Notes under the pieces: generated by a model
The model's input: the letters and a program-made list of their open reading frames with translations, nothing else
Databases searched by the model: none
What the model was told of the DNA's origin: nothing
In this document: positions 16,535 to 24,909 of the stretch, piece by piece
Layout: each line of letters starts with the position of its first letter
How positions within the stretch are numbered: position 1 is the stretch's first letter
Position numbers and translations under genes: made by a program
NCBI RefSeq assembly: GCF_011742165.1
Contig: NZ_JAAQTO010000013.1
Coordinates: 293,908-357,907 of the forward strand
Length of the DNA: 64,000 nt
Reading direction: 5' to 3'
Source: Billgrantia bachuensis
GTDB lineage: Bacteria > Pseudomonadota > Gammaproteobacteria > Pseudomonadales > Halomonadaceae

Positions 16535-17935
16535 TCAGGCCTGGCCTGTACCGATTTTGGTCAAGTGAGAGGCGGATAGCGACATCTCAGCGACAGCAAG
16601 CTCAACCGACTCATCCGCTTCGTCTTCTACCTGCTCCGCGGGATCGCGCCGATGAAGCTTCGGCGGTGGTGCTACCCAGGCCCTGAGCCGCTGGCCAACT
16701 TGCTGATAGAAATGCGGTACGGCTTTCTCCAGCTCTTCAATAAATATCTTGTTTCCGGCGAATCGGTGCCCGAGGTCTGCCATATAGAAGATTTCGAAAG
16801 CGCTGGGCACAACATCGGTAGCGGCAGATTCCAAAGAAATTGCGTCTTCCAGCACTCGCGCTAACGTCTCTTGGGTCTCTTCTGCGCGCCCTGGCCGCAG
16901 CGCCTTGACGAACATGTTCTCCGTTTCCGCACGAGTTAGCTGCTTCGCCAACCAGTTCACCCTAGCTGAGCTCCGCTTCTTGTCCTGAGGGGCGGCCAGG
17001 CGCATGGAGCAGACGATGGTTCGCTTGGTGAGGTCTGCGGTGACGTTGAGATCCGCAGCAGCATCAGGCACCTCAAGGCAGCAATTGAGTACCTTCTGCT
17101 TGGCCAGCAGGTCACAATCTTCCTTGAGACGTACAACCGGATCGGTGCGATGCGCTCTCGGAAGCTTCAGCTTCACGGGCCTGCCTAGCTGACGGCTCAT
17201 CACCAGACACAGGTCGCGCTGCTCCTGGTGCCAGCTCGACACCGTGTTCTCCACCTCCTCCGTATTCTTGCCCAGCACAGCCCCACTCTTTACCTTGCCG
17301 ACGACCTCTTTCCATTCCCGATTCATGCTATCGAACCGCGTAATCCCATTGGAATCGTGGCTCAAGTAACGCAGCACTTCCTCCAGCAGAAAGCGTTGGT
17401 CTGGTGAGGCAATCTCGCCAGACTCCAGCAAGAGCGTGGCTTGTGTGACTGCGTACATCCAGGACCAGTGGTACAGCTCGATGCCCTTCAGCATCGACTT
17501 GGGCACCTTCACCGGGTGATGGGAAGGCATGGCCACGAACTGGTTGGTGATAGTGATGACCGCATCAACCTTGTGTCTCTTGGCCTGCAGCAGGTACTGC
17601 TTCAACTGCTCTTCTCCCACCTCGGCGTTACCGATCTTGGCCTCGATCAGAGCCGTCCATGTCTTGCGGCCCGATTTCAGCACAAGCAAGCCATCCGGTC
17701 GATCACTCTTGATCGCATCTAGCTCGGCCTCCAGAACGATCTCCGTCCAAGCCCCCAATGCCGCGCGACTGCCCACACGCACACCCAGCGATGCCAGCAT
17801 CTGCTGACGAAACTCGTGCACGCCCCTCAGGGCGGCCAGCAAGACAGAAGCAGCTCGCTGCTCACGACTGGTATCGGCAACAACAGGTATGAGCCGGGCC
17901 ACATCAGCCCGCTTGACGAAATCGGGACGCTCCAT
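16535..17935 (-). CDS. PD-(D/E)XK nuclease-like protein of unknown function
   Basis: 466 residues, ATG at 17935 with AGGAGA upstream. Residues 65-120 show a PD-(D/E)XK core: acidic WTEIVLEAELDAI, then RPDGLLVL (D81), then ALIEAKIG (E98, K100), then a Gln-containing helix EEQLKQYLLQAKR. The central and C-terminal parts (about 250-430) are unrecognised; the tail is acidic. Family members of this general build occur near defence and mobile genes, but I know no assigned role. It is the first minus-strand gene of the guaA-side island. A decayed homologous C-terminus lies at 20377-20460, just before the NACHT gene. Confidence 0.65.
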   Translation of the reverse strand: MERPDFVKRADVARLIPVVADTSREQRAASVLLAALRGVHEFRQQMLASLGVRVGSRAALGAWTEIVLEAELDAIKSDRPDGLLVLKSGRKTWTALIEAKIGNAEVGEEQLKQYLLQAKRHKVDAVITITNQFVAMPSHHPVKVPKSMLKGIELYHWSWMYAVTQATLLLESGEIASPDQRFLLEEVLRYLSHDSNGITRFDSMNREWKEVVGKVKSGAVLGKNTEEVENTVSSWHQEQRDLCLVMSRQLGRPVKLKLPRAHRTDPVVRLKEDCDLLAKQKVLNCCLEVPDAAADLNVTADLTKRTIVCSMRLAAPQDKKRSSARVNWLAKQLTRAETENMFVKALRPGRAEETQETLARVLEDAISLESAATDVVPSAFEIFYMADLGHRFAGNKIFIEELEKAVPHFYQQVGQRLRAWVAPPPKLHRRDPAEQVEDEADESVELAVAEMSLSASHLTKIGTGQA

Positions 17936-18302
17936 GATCTATCTCCTGCGTATTGTCATTGTTTTTTCGGAGCCGCTGCGGCACAGCACCTCTCTAGGAG
18001 CTGCTGTCATACCAAACACTCGGTCAGCTAAGCTCTTAGTGTGACAACGCTCCTCTCACATTCAGCGTAGCCGCACTCATCAAGAATCACCATTTAGGCT
18101 AATCAGCCGTATCTAGGGGGCACCCAAGTCGTTCTGAGCACAGCTGAACCTTGATGACTACTGGCCACCTACAACACGAAATGGCACAGCAGGGCCGCAA
18201 CATAGAAAGGGGCGTCGCCCTATGCCGACTTCAAGAAAGGACTCCCCAAAGCGACGAAGAAGGAATCTGGGAAAACGGCAGAAAACACTGCTTAACTATA
18301 AG
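17936..18302. other. Intergenic region upstream of the PD-(D/E)XK gene
   Basis: 367 bases that must include the promoter of the minus-strand nuclease-like gene. I see short overlapping frames on the plus strand but no domain, RNA gene or terminator. A pair of direct repeats begins at its right edge. Confidence 0.4.
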
Positions 18303-18394
18303 GAGCCCACGGGGGCATGTGTCAGGTGAATACTGTCACTGTACATATAGAGAGCCCACGGGGGCATGTTTCAGTTGAATAACATCACTGTACA
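18303..18394. repeat. Two 43-bp direct repeats abutting the NACHT gene's 3' end
   Basis: Units at 18303-18345 and 18352-18394 (period 49) both begin GAGCCCACGGGGGCATGT and end TCACTGTACA, with 5 mismatches by hand count. The second ends one base before the NACHT stop codon. They could be ends of a lost element, a recombination site or protein-binding sites. Confidence 0.8.
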
Positions 18395-18395
18395 G

Positions 18396-20348
18396 TCAGA
18401 CCAAACCTTCCAGAAGACTATCTATTCCATCACTTTCATCTTCCTTAATTAATTCAATTTCTTTTTCAACAGATGATTTATCAAGCGCAGCTTCTGACAC
18501 AAACCACAAAATCGAATTAACCAAAGAGAAATTTGCAGAATTATTTATAGCATTTTTGGGATCATCATTTACCAAGTAAGCCCTACCAGTCTTCAAAGAT
18601 GAATTATCAGCATCCTTCACCTTCTCAAAATGCTTTTTACTTCCTTTAACAAAAATCTCAGGTGCCTTTTTATGCACAATTTCCATAATCAGTTTCTCCC
18701 GGCCTGACGCAACGCAGCAGTGGATAGGCCGTGAAGTAATATGAAGCATGATCTCTGAAAACTTATTCCCCTTCTTTTCAATCAAAGCCTTTGCATCTTT
18801 GGAGACAACTTCATCACCAAGCCAACCGAACCGCGCCCCGTCCTTCTCCAATATGCGAAACGCCATATTAAAAGAAAATGTGAGCGATATTCTTTCCTCG
18901 ATCTCTGACTTTTTTATTCGAGAATTGGTTATGTTATTATAGCAAGCACCATGATATTCTATATAAGCCTCAAGCATATTTTTAACAACAGAAGATCTGA
19001 AAGAACTATAATCTATATCGGCACATAACTCGAAAATATTTGCATAGCTTGTCCACCGACTCCCTTTATAAAAAGACATCAGAATTTTTTGCTGCTGCAG
19101 CTTTGCATCATTACATATAAACATTGATGCAAAGTACTCCATGAGAGATTTATGAGACCATCTTATGCTAGTCCCCTCCTTAACAAAAAGAGGAACTGTT
19201 GAGGTTAAATCTTTCACGAAGCTTGGTGCGCTGGCACTAACACCACTTACTTTACTAAGCAAATCACCAACAACAATTTCAAGCTCATCTCTTTGAAACT
19301 CAATCTTCCCATTATTTTTTAAACACCAAAAACCTAGCCGCCTCAAAATTGCATGGAACTCAGCTGAGTCTAGCTTAGAGTGCTTTTGCCTCACATATCC
19401 GACCTCCTTACTTAAATCATGCGACTCAAAAAGCGCATCATAGACTTGAGAATAGAACAAATGTCTTTTTTGTGGAATAACGGTTTTATGTCGATAGGAG
19501 CAAAAAAGAAGGGAAACGTAGAGCGGAGTAGAAAGAAATTCCCTAATCCCGGAGCCTTGGCTTCTCTTAACCCCTTCAATCAACTTATTAGACACCTCTC
19601 CAGATGGATCATATCTTTCTATCAAAGAATATGCTTCTTCGACTACAAGCGGACGAATAGAGTAATGCTTAAATCCGTAAAATTCCGCCAAAAAAGTCTC
19701 TTGCCTAGATGTAATTAATATCTTAGACTCGCTAACTTTCTCTACAAACCCTTTTAAGTACCCAACTAATTCTTTTTTTATGTCGTGGGAAATCTCATCC
19801 ATCCCATCAAACACATACAATAATGGCAATTCTCTGAGCAGCTCAACTTTGTCTTTTGCAATCACTCCAAGATATTCAGCCACCTGTTCTTCGATAGGCC
19901 TATTCTCTAGCTTTCTCATCTCTATAAATACTGGAATATACTCTCCTTTATTAATTATATTCAAAACCAACCTTTTCGATATAGTTGATTTTCCCATTCC
20001 TGCGGTATCATTAATCAGCACGTGGTCATGGCAATCACAAATATCCAAATCTTCGTCAACTACTAACTCCCCTCCCTCACTCCCATCAGTCAAAGTTAAA
20101 GGTATATACAATTCATTTAAGCTCTTTGGCTCATTCTGAAATGCAATTGTGTTTAATGTGGAGCACTGACCAGCAAGCTTGGCTATATACTTAACCGATT
20201 TTTTTTCAAACTTCTTGATGGCAGCTTTGTTTTCGAAAAGCGAAGCTATCTTACCTTCAGTTAAAGGCAGCAGCTTATCTCTAACCAAACGCTGGGCAAT
20301 CGGAGTGGCCAGCTTGACTGCATTATCAAATAATATCGTTCCCAACAT
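18396..20348 (-). CDS. NACHT-domain STAND NTPase, candidate anti-phage protein (bNACHT-like)
   Basis: 650 residues from the ATG at 20348 (AGGATTGGTA upstream). A helical N-terminal region of about 100 residues precedes the NACHT NTPase: Walker A NDTAGMGKST (about 113-122), Walker B LLYVFDGMDEI (about 176-186) with the acidic pair typical of NACHT, and a sensor KILITSRQE. A helical C-terminal half (about 300-650) follows, ending in an acidic tail; no clear effector enzyme or LRR is visible. Bacterial NACHT proteins are established phage-defence factors. The gene is markedly AT-rich compared with the core genome, a sign of transfer. Remnants of a nuclease-like gene lie 29 bases upstream. Confidence 0.85.
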   Translation of the reverse strand: MLGTILFDNAVKLATPIAQRLVRDKLLPLTEGKIASLFENKAAIKKFEKKSVKYIAKLAGQCSTLNTIAFQNEPKSLNELYIPLTLTDGSEGGELVVDEDLDICDCHDHVLINDTAGMGKSTISKRLVLNIINKGEYIPVFIEMRKLENRPIEEQVAEYLGVIAKDKVELLRELPLLYVFDGMDEISHDIKKELVGYLKGFVEKVSESKILITSRQETFLAEFYGFKHYSIRPLVVEEAYSLIERYDPSGEVSNKLIEGVKRSQGSGIREFLSTPLYVSLLFCSYRHKTVIPQKRHLFYSQVYDALFESHDLSKEVGYVRQKHSKLDSAEFHAILRRLGFWCLKNNGKIEFQRDELEIVVGDLLSKVSGVSASAPSFVKDLTSTVPLFVKEGTSIRWSHKSLMEYFASMFICNDAKLQQQKILMSFYKGSRWTSYANIFELCADIDYSSFRSSVVKNMLEAYIEYHGACYNNITNSRIKKSEIEERISLTFSFNMAFRILEKDGARFGWLGDEVVSKDAKALIEKKGNKFSEIMLHITSRPIHCCVASGREKLIMEIVHKKAPEIFVKGSKKHFEKVKDADNSSLKTGRAYLVNDDPKNAINNSANFSLVNSILWFVSEAALDKSSVEKEIELIKEDESDGIDSLLEGLV

Positions 20349-20376
20349 TACCAATCCTATGTTCTAAAAGCTACTC

Positions 20377-20460
20377 TCAGCGCAAAGGCCATTCCGCAGC
20401 CGCATGGCCTACCTGTTGGTGGAAATGAAGAACAATCTTTTCCAATTCCTCGCTAAAAAG
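20377..20460 (-). pseudogene. Decayed C-terminal fragment homologous to the PD-(D/E)XK protein
   Basis: Twenty-seven codons between two in-frame stops read FSEELEKIVLHFHQQVGH and end ...EWPLR. The intact protein at 16535-17935 has FIEELEKAVPHFYQQVGQ at its C-terminal end; 13 of 18 residues agree. No upstream part of the gene survives in frame. The fragment ends 29 bases before the NACHT start codon, so a second copy of the nuclease-like gene once preceded it. Confidence 0.65.
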
Positions 20461-20802
20461 CTAGTTGGTTTGAGGGGGTATCCAGCCCTTCCGCATTCCC
20501 AAGACATTCGTGAGACTTGCGGTCGCCCTAAACGAAAGGCCTTTATGAACAAGTGCCCGGCTCCGCCTTGACCCCAAGATTTTCGATGATTTTCCAGGCA
20601 CCAATCGCACAGAATAGTCGGAACTAAGACCCAACCCTTCCACAGATGAATGGCTGCTTTGGTTAAAGGGATCAAACACGCTACCGCCCGGGGATGACAT
20701 CCTTTCCCTGCGACAGTCCTGTCTGCGTTGTACCTACCTGTTCTATCGGCAGTCGTCTCAGCGACCTTAGACCGAGTTAACCCATCTCTGTAACAAATTG
20801 CA
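20461..20802. other. Unassigned stretch between nuclease remnant and displaced guaA end
   Basis: About 340 bases. A minus-strand frame stays open over 20409-20894 but crosses the nuclease remnant in another frame and reads into the terminator and the guaA fragment, so it is not taken as a gene. Composition is intermediate. No RNA gene or known repeat is seen. Confidence 0.4.
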
Positions 20803-20834
20803 AAGAAAAAGGGCTTACCAAATGGTAAGCCCTT
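20803..20834 (-). terminator. Terminator behind the displaced guaA 3' fragment
   Basis: GGGCTTACC / GGTAAGCCC form a 9-bp stem around AAAT at 20811-20832, followed on the minus strand by TTTTTC. It has a different sequence from the terminator at 24841-24872 behind the intact guaA, so the two guaA ends have separate origins downstream of the stop. Confidence 0.8.
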
Positions 20835-20880
20835 GATCTCGGTCAGCCTAGCTGTGTCAGGCGTTCTGCCTAGGCGCGCC

Positions 20881-21424
20881 TCACTCCCATTCAATCGTCG
20901 CGGGCGGCTTGCTGCTGACGTCGTACGTCACGCGGGAGACGCCACGGATCTCGTTGATGATGCGGTTGGAGATCTTTTCAAGCAAGTCGTATGGGAGATG
21001 CGCCCACCTTGCGGTCATGAAGTCGATGGTTTCCACGGCGCGCAGGGCGATGACCCATTCGTAGCGGCGGCCGTCGCCGACCACGCCGACGGACTTGACC
21101 GGCAGGAACACGGCGAAGGCCTGGCTGGTCTTGTGGTACCAGTCGGCGTTGTGCAGCTCCTCGATGAAGATGGCATCGGCTTCGCGCAGGATGTCGGCGT
21201 ACTCCTTCTTCACTTCGCCAAGGATGCGCACACCCAGGCCCGGCCCCGGGAAGGGGTGGCGGTACACCATGTCGTAGGGCAGGCCGAGTTCAAGGCCGAG
21301 CTTGCGCACTTCGTCCTTGAACAGTTCGCGCAGCGGTTCGACCAGCTGCAGCTTCATGGTCTCGGGCAGGCCGCCGACGTTGTGGTGCGACTTGATCACG
21401 TGGGCCTTGCCGGTTTTGCTGGCA
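20881..21424 (-). pseudogene. guaA': Displaced 3' fragment of guaA
   Basis: About 544 bases encoding the last ~181 residues of GMP synthase through the natural stop, homologous to 24910-25453. By hand count the inner ~400 bases differ at roughly 3% of sites and the terminal ~140 at roughly 13%. Homology ends abruptly at ASKTGKAHV; beyond it the DNA is unrelated. The fragment lacks the glutaminase and PP-loop domains, so it is not functional. It marks one end of an insertion whose other end is the intact guaA. Confidence 0.92.
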
Positions 21425-21480
21425 ATGTGTGGAAAAAAGATTTGGCTATCATACTGTGGTGGCAATGATGCAGATGGCCA

Positions 21481-21654
21481 CTATCTATGGCCGCTATGTG
21501 CATAATGCCAGTGCTGTATTATCGCCACATTGATACGGCCGAACTTCTCCAGCGTGATGCGGAACCAATGAGCCACGTCTTGCGGCTCGTCTACGCCGCC
21601 GTAGATAGCGATCGCCGGACCTGAAGGCTGGTCCGCAGTTATATATGTGGTTAC
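21481..21654 (-). other. Unidentified open stretch in frame behind the HEPN/RES stop
   Basis: Directly after the TAA of the RES gene (21655-21657), the same frame stays open for 57 codons to a TAG at 21481, including AIYGGVDEPQDVAHWFRITL. The composition looks protein-like. It has no start codon of its own with an RBS, and I do not recognise it. It may be the tail of another gene truncated at the island junction. Confidence 0.3.
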
Positions 21655-22677
21655 TTAGGCAGCACCCACTGCGACCGACACCTTGGTAACATTGTAGGGC
21701 GTAACATTCCCACCGACCGCCTGTTCGGGATTGAACAGAGCGAGATTGATACCGTCGCTGACTGAACTACGATAGACCACTCCGTCGAACCCGCTCTTCT
21801 TAATGAACTCACACAAATACTGGCTCGGAATATAGTCAATCGCCGCCCCCGACGGCTGAACTGGTCGAGTCAATTCTTCACCTAAGCGTTCGAGGAACGG
21901 CAAGTCGGCGCGCAGCTGACCAATTGCGCTCGACTCTGACAGGATGAAGGGCGAAACGAGCTTGCGCGGATTGCGCAAGTCCACGGCCTTAATATCAGGG
22001 ATCGTGAACTCGGCGACGCAAGCGACCTCGCCGGTATGAGGTCTGATCTCTGCCACAGCAGTTTCAGGAAGCGACCCCAGATAAAGGTATGGGATTCCAG
22101 CCGGGTTGGCTCGGCCATGTGATGAGCGTCGTTTCGGCGGTGCACCCATCTTCTCTATCGGGAAGACCTCGTCTTCAGCGCGGAGGCGCGCACGATACCA
22201 TTGCCGGGGTAAATGCAACGACAACAGCATACCGAATAGCTCGTCAAGTCGGTCTAGATCAATGGCAACGTCGAGAAACCAACGGTTGGCATACATCATT
22301 TCGTCGCGCAGCTTGTCCCACTGTGCGAGACCCTCGCTGATATAGCTTGGAGACGGTGCAAAGCTTCTTCGGACGATGTCACCGTCATCCAAAATCTCGC
22401 CGAGCAATTCCTTAGCGTGGGCAATGTCCATGCGCCTGTGACTAAAGAGCTGCCAATCATCCTTCATCCATTCGACTAGAGACTTTCCGTCCTCACTCGG
22501 CTCATAAATATTAACTAGGAGCTCGAAATAATTGGCGAGATTACCCGGTTCAACGAGATGAGTATTAGCGGTCCCGCAGAAATCACACGTCCCGTGGCTA
22601 GGACCGAGAGATGGGAAGAGCTGATCGCGCAAGCTGCGATCATCGAAACACTCGGGGCAACAGAATCGCTGTGCCAT
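21655..22677 (-). CDS. HEPN/RES protein, candidate NAD+-attacking effector
   Basis: 340 residues from the ATG at 22677; a TTG at 22686, overlapping the previous stop, is an alternative. Order: N-terminal zinc ribbon (C7-x2-C10 and C31-x2-C34), helical HEPN/RES N-terminal domain (about 40-160), RES domain (about 165-330). RES features: WYRARLR with its arginine, LYLGSLPETAVAEIRP with the glutamate, and YIPSQYLCEF...GFDGVVYRSS near the C-terminus. RES toxins such as MbcT and ParT degrade NAD+ or modify targets with it. It is the last gene of the sce7726-sce7725 operon and would be the effector, by inference. No separate Xre-COG5654 antitoxin is present. Confidence 0.85.
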   Translation of the reverse strand: MAQRFCCPECFDDRSLRDQLFPSLGPSHGTCDFCGTANTHLVEPGNLANYFELLVNIYEPSEDGKSLVEWMKDDWQLFSHRRMDIAHAKELLGEILDDGDIVRRSFAPSPSYISEGLAQWDKLRDEMMYANRWFLDVAIDLDRLDELFGMLLSLHLPRQWYRARLRAEDEVFPIEKMGAPPKRRSSHGRANPAGIPYLYLGSLPETAVAEIRPHTGEVACVAEFTIPDIKAVDLRNPRKLVSPFILSESSAIGQLRADLPFLERLGEELTRPVQPSGAAIDYIPSQYLCEFIKKSGFDGVVYRSSVSDGINLALFNPEQAVGGNVTPYNVTKVSVAVGAA

Positions 22678-22682
22678 GGGGC

Positions 22683-23618
22683 TCAACCCAGATAGTGGGC
22701 AAGCGTCTCGATGTGATGCTTCATCGAGAGCTTTTTAACGTAGCCAAGGCCCGGAAAATGGCCCTTAGCATGAAGGGCGCGAAACTCCTCTATCGCCTTG
22801 GTTTCGAGAATATGAGAGGTACCGCTATTCAGTTTAATGACCAGCTTCTCCAACGCCTGAGCAAACTTTCCGGCAGGGTCGGTTGGAGTGTCATTTGTAT
22901 TCTAGACGAAATGATAGATGTACATTACATTGTCTTTGTCAGGATCAATGAAGGTCAGATGGATCGCGACGGCATAAGCCGGACCTCCGCTCTCGCTGTA
23001 GACATCGCCTGCAATAAGAAAGTCGCCAAAGCCTCTCATTCCGAGATCATCATAAGTGACATGAAGTTCGGAAAACTCCTCTATCGGCGGATAATCGGCA
23101 TTGCGCTGTCGCTTGAAGCCGTCGCGCACGAGAATGCGCCTGCTATGTTCGAAGTGCTTCCGGTAAAGCAGCTTTGCATGATCTTCGATAAAGATATTAG
23201 TGAGGCCGGGCATGTCATTCTCCAGCGCGGCCGCCAGCTCCTTGGGCGCAGTAAAGCCCGCATGGACTAAAATAGGATGATGATTGATATGTTGGCCATA
23301 GCAGGAAATTACTTCATCGGAACTCATGTCGTTGCGCAACAAAATTCCGGCAGCGATATTACTAACGTTGCTAAATTCTTCTTGGAGTAGACCAGTAATG
23401 CTCGCCCCGTCTTCCTTATGGTCACCGTGATAAGGATTTACGATAACAATAGCGCGCCCACCGGCGTCGCATACTGCGCTCAAAGTTTTTTTGAGGCTAC
23501 CAAGTGACTCACGTACTGGCTCAATCACAGGCACAAAGCCCTTTTCTGCAAGCAATATTGACATCTCTCGGATAGTGATGAGCTCGAATTGTTTTCCGCG
23601 GAAATAGGGATAATACAT
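22683..23618 (-). pseudogene. sce7725 family protein gene interrupted by one amber codon
   Basis: Read from the ATG at 23618, the product begins MYYPYFRGKQFELI, the family N-terminus, and runs 238 codons to TAG at 22902-22904. The same frame then continues for 72 codons of family-like C-terminal sequence (TDPAGKFAQALEKL, then HFPGLGYVKKLS) to TGA at 22683-22685, six bases before the RES start. One point mutation would restore a 311-residue protein of the length expected. No frameshift is involved. The family resembles phage-type Beta proteins and is nearly always next to sce7726; its activity is unknown. A sequencing error or suppression cannot be excluded. Confidence 0.85.
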
Positions 23619-23625
23619 GCGTCGG

Positions 23626-24516
23626 TCAGCTCCAAGTCATGGCTGTGTGCAGCGGAGTCTCAATGGCGTCGATCAATTTCTGATGATCAGAACGGCGCAC
23701 CGATATTGAAAGCGCCGCAGCTTGCAAAGACTTGGGCAAACGATTGACGAAGTCACCAAGCGGCGCAAGATTGCGCGTCCGCTTGAGCGTCCGCACCATT
23801 TCTACATGTAGCGCCACCGGGTCTAGCGTAGCGAAAAGGTCACGCATCACCGCATGTCTTTGCGTGTTGGGAACCTCCGGCACTATCACGCCCATTGCCT
23901 GCAAGATTGCGATGCCTTCGGCCATGCGCAACGAATCAAAGACGGTCACCGAACAAATTCGCGCCGAGCACTCTAATGCTTCGCGCACAGTTGTGATCCG
24001 ATAGCGCTTTGAAAGGCACATTACCCCAACATCTTCCGGGACCGTTTTCATCACGCCTTCGATATGGCCCTCGCTCGCGATCACATTCACCTTGGCGAAA
24101 ACGCGCTTGTAGTCCTCGACCTGGTTGGCGAGCCGCGCAAGCGAATCCCGCTCCGACTTGATTTCATATACGGTAGCAGTGCCATTCAAGATAACAAGAT
24201 CAGCCTTACTACTACCAGCACGAAACTCATTGAGCATCGAGGCTGTGCGGAGCGAATGCGTTCCCATCAATACTTTCTGGCTGATTGCCGCTCGATAGAT
24301 ATATTCGTCACGCTGCCCCGCGACCTTCAAAATGTCGAATGCGGAGTCGAAGGTGTCACCGACAGTCGCATTCGGGCCGGCATGCTTGGTCAGATCCGTC
24401 TGCTCTAAAAGCCGACGGTATATGCCGGATCGGCCTTTCTTCGCCATTTCACGGAAAACGGCGGCAGAGAACAGCCGGGTCAGAGCAGACAGTTGCGATG
24501 CGCTGTAGATCTTCAT
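23626..24516 (-). CDS. sce7726 family protein with PD-(D/E)XK-like core
   Basis: 296 residues from the ATG at 24516 (GGGGAGC upstream); an ATG at 24537 is less likely. Residues about 90-140 give a restriction-endonuclease-like core: MLNEFRAGSSKADLVIL (E97, D106), VYEIKSERD (E118, K120) and NQVEDYK. The rest is helical without a recognised fold. It lies 7 bases before sce7725 and leads the minus-strand operon sce7726-sce7725-HEPN/RES. The sce7726/sce7725 pair recurs in bacterial genomes with no assigned function; a nuclease or sensor role in defence is inference. Confidence 0.85.
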   Translation of the reverse strand: MKIYSASQLSALTRLFSAAVFREMAKKGRSGIYRRLLEQTDLTKHAGPNATVGDTFDSAFDILKVAGQRDEYIYRAAISQKVLMGTHSLRTASMLNEFRAGSSKADLVILNGTATVYEIKSERDSLARLANQVEDYKRVFAKVNVIASEGHIEGVMKTVPEDVGVMCLSKRYRITTVREALECSARICSVTVFDSLRMAEGIAILQAMGVIVPEVPNTQRHAVMRDLFATLDPVALHVEMVRTLKRTRNLAPLGDFVNRLPKSLQAAALSISVRRSDHQKLIDAIETPLHTAMTWS

Positions 24517-24840
24517 GCTCCCCACTTTACCGCCCATGATTTCGCTTAGACTGTTCGGATTATGGACAATGGCCTTCAGAAAAAAGTACGTACCATCTGC
24601 AGCGTCCTTCGGTTTTGCTCCAACTTCCGAGCTGACCTCTCTCTTACCGCTAACGGCTCTTCAGAAGTACATCCTACGCCCCAGCTCGAATGAGCGCATC
24701 ACACTACTGATCTAAACGTTGGTCTTTGGTCGGTACGCACGGTATCAGCTATTACCCATGCATCATGACTTGATCATACCACCTCAGATGCCACGCTCAA
24801 GCGGTCCTTGGAGCTGACAAAAAATTTCAAGACAGCACTA
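24517..24840. other. Upstream region of the sce7726 operon
   Basis: About 320 bases between the sce7726 start and the guaA terminator. The operon promoter should lie here. I see no gene, integrase remnant or tRNA. Confidence 0.45.
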
Positions 24841-24872
24841 AAAAAAGAAAAAAGCCCATAAAATATGGGCTT
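24841..24872 (-). terminator. Rho-independent terminator of guaA
   Basis: AAGCCCATA / TATGGGCTT form a stem around AAA at 24852-24872, followed on the minus strand by TTTTC and a second T run. It lies about 40 bases beyond the guaA stop. Confidence 0.85.
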
Positions 24873-24909
24873 AAACGTTTCCATTGCCAGCTAACCCCTT
24901 ACGCGTGCT

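Noticed and set aside
18303..18394. Possible CRISPR array
   Set aside because: Only two units, spaced by 6 bases, with no further repeats and no cas genes.
20409..20894. 161-residue minus-strand frame between the NACHT gene and the guaA fragment
   Set aside because: It runs through a terminator stem and overlaps the nuclease remnant in a different frame; no domain seen.
22611..23270. 219-residue plus-strand frame
   Set aside because: Antisense to the sce7725 and RES genes, which have recognisable family sequence.
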